A stretch of DNA of 64,000 bases from Arsenophonus sp. aPb (GTDB lineage: Bacteria > Pseudomonadota > Gammaproteobacteria > Enterobacterales > Enterobacteriaceae): contig NZ_CP123499.1 in the NCBI RefSeq assembly GCF_029873475.1, positions 1,798,001-1,862,000 on the forward strand, given 5' to 3'. Position numbers and translations under genes: made by a program. Positions 63,316-64,000 of this stretch are shown here, in pieces (position 1 is the stretch's first letter; the number at the start of each line of letters is the position of its first letter). The notes under the pieces were generated by a model. That model saw only the letters and a program-made list of their open reading frames with translations. It was not told the DNA's origin and did no database searches.

Positions 63316-63495
63316 TCATTGTTGTCCAAACATTTTCTTATCATAATTAATGCTCCAAACAAGTCTTTGAATAATAGCTGAATTTAAAGACAAACCTTCT
63401 TCTTTTGCTTTTCTTTCAACTTGATCTTTCACACCTTTAGGTAACCGTAAAGTAAACTTTTCAGTTGCTCTCTGGGTATATAATGAATCATTCAT
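63316..63495 (-). CDS. Arc-like ribbon-helix-helix repressor
   Basis: 59 residues from the ATG at 63495 with AAGGAGA upstream. The strand-helix-helix core EKFTLRLPKGVKDQVERKAK followed by GLSLNSAII is the Arc/Mnt family. The gene overlaps the antirepressor region, as arc-ant in P22, and would repress its own operon. Confidence 0.85.
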   Translation of the reverse strand: MNDSLYTQRATEKFTLRLPKGVKDQVERKAKEEGLSLNSAIIQRLVWSINYDKKMFGQQ

Positions 63496-63606
63496 TTCTA
63501 TTCTCCTTAATAATGGCTATTTGCCACTAGAGTCAATTTAACATGATTGACAATAAGTCAAGTTGCCACCATACTATTTTTAGTAAAACTATTATCGGTC
63601 TAAAAA
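63496..63606. promoter_or_regulatory. Divergent arc/mnt-like operator region
   Basis: Between the divergent starts lie a TTGAC-AATAA-GTCAA palindrome (63547-63561), another GTCAAT/ATTGAC pair around it, two TTGCCAC copies and TACTATTTTTAGTA (63572-63585). They are good candidates for the two ribbon-helix-helix operators and the opposing promoters. Confidence 0.55.
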
Positions 63607-63864
63607 ATGAAAAAATTCCCAAGTCAAACTCAAGATAAGTTTACAGTTAGATTTCCAGATGGAATGCGTGATGCCATAGCTAAACGCGCAGAAGAAAACG
63701 GGCGCTCTATGAATTCAGAAATAGTTCATATCCTGAATGAAGTTCTGCATGAAAGAGTGATAATACCAATGGATGATGATCAGCGAAATAAAACATTAAT
63801 TGAATTATTTAAAGTTATCGACCCTGAGATTGCCAAAAAATTAAAAAAAAATAACAAAAAATAA
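63607..63864 (+). CDS. Mnt/Arc-family repressor
   Basis: 85 residues. Ribbon-helix-helix core DKFTVRFPDGMRDAIAKRAEE, then RSMNSEIVHIL and a C-terminal helical extension that would oligomerise as in Mnt (82 residues). Divergent from the Arc-like gene over 111 bases, the P22 ImmI arrangement in which Mnt represses ant. Confidence 0.85.
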   Translation: MKKFPSQTQDKFTVRFPDGMRDAIAKRAEENGRSMNSEIVHILNEVLHERVIIPMDDDQRNKTLIELFKVIDPEIAKKLKKNNKK

Positions 63865-63884
63865 GCTAGTTTTTTCTATAAATA

Positions 63885-64000
63885 TTAGAACCGATAACCT
63901 ACACCAACCATCCAAGTTCCAACCTTAAAGTCATCTAGTTTGGTATATTCATATGATGCATCGATGGCAATATTTTTTACCGGATTAAATTGCAAACCAA
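63885..64000 (-). CDS. Ail/Lom-like outer membrane protein, C-terminal part
   Basis: The minus-strand frame running off the right edge ends NPVKNIAIDASYEY...VGTWMVGVGYRF, the last two strands of the Ail/Lom/OmpX barrel with the terminal Phe of the BAM signal. Lambda lom lies near J as well. Only about 38 codons are inside the window. Confidence 0.8.
   Translation of the reverse strand, partial: GLQFNPVKNIAIDASYEYTKLDDFKVGTWMVGVGYRF

Overview
The window is from an enterobacterial (gammaproteobacterial) chromosome. The order uvrY-uvrC-pgsA-tRNA-Gly-tRNA-Cys-tRNA-Leu is the one known in E. coli, and psiE, dtpA, aroP, pagP, mgrB and an mgtS-like gene are also recognisable. The host DNA is very AT-rich with long gene-poor spacers. 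A T4-type denV, an AA10 chitin-type monooxygenase, a decayed GFA protein and a UvrY lacking its phospho-acceptor suggest an insect-associated lineage, perhaps Providencia/Proteus/Arsenophonus-like, that is losing genes. That placement is inference.

Layout: (1) 1-1576: edge of an unknown gene and a truncated Rhs/TcC-type toxin tip on the minus strand. (2) 1580-30433: a P2-like prophage in canonical order: replication gene A, an exonuclease, a cargo segment, then Q-P / O-N-M-L-X, lysis genes, R-S, V-W-J-I-H, FI-FII-E(E')-T-U-D and ogr. Integrase, immunity repressor and cox are missing from the left end. The cargo segment (4795-10051) holds an Rpn-family nuclease, a small possible ribbon-helix-helix protein and a 1041-residue SIR2-STAND-like protein that looks like an antiphage sensor/effector; an adenine/cytosine-N methyltransferase follows. 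(3) 30589-48037: host segment with three tRNAs and the conserved genes above. (4) 48457-50820: three small exported proteins, two of them paralogues built almost wholly of 11-residue amphipathic repeats under a duplicated promoter, one copy carrying a Fur-box-like sequence. (5) 51423-64000: lambdoid/P22-like phage DNA on the minus strand: amidase and Rz/Rz1, a tailspike, a stranded 3' end of icd marking an attachment site, then tail fibre, gpJ-like tail tip, a YecR-like lipoprotein, an ImmI-type regulatory module (antirepressors, Arc-like, divergent Mnt-like) and the end of an Ail/Lom porin-like gene.

How the genes work together: the P2-like late genes are driven by Ogr, and TGT-N12-ACA sites sit ahead of O, V and FI. 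The cargo genes lie at the position P2-like phages use for defence genes, between A and Q. In the host segment pagP, mgrB and mgtS point to a conserved PhoPQ network. Three genes too short for ordinary ORF calling were found by eye: mgrB (TTG start), mgtS-like and arc-like.
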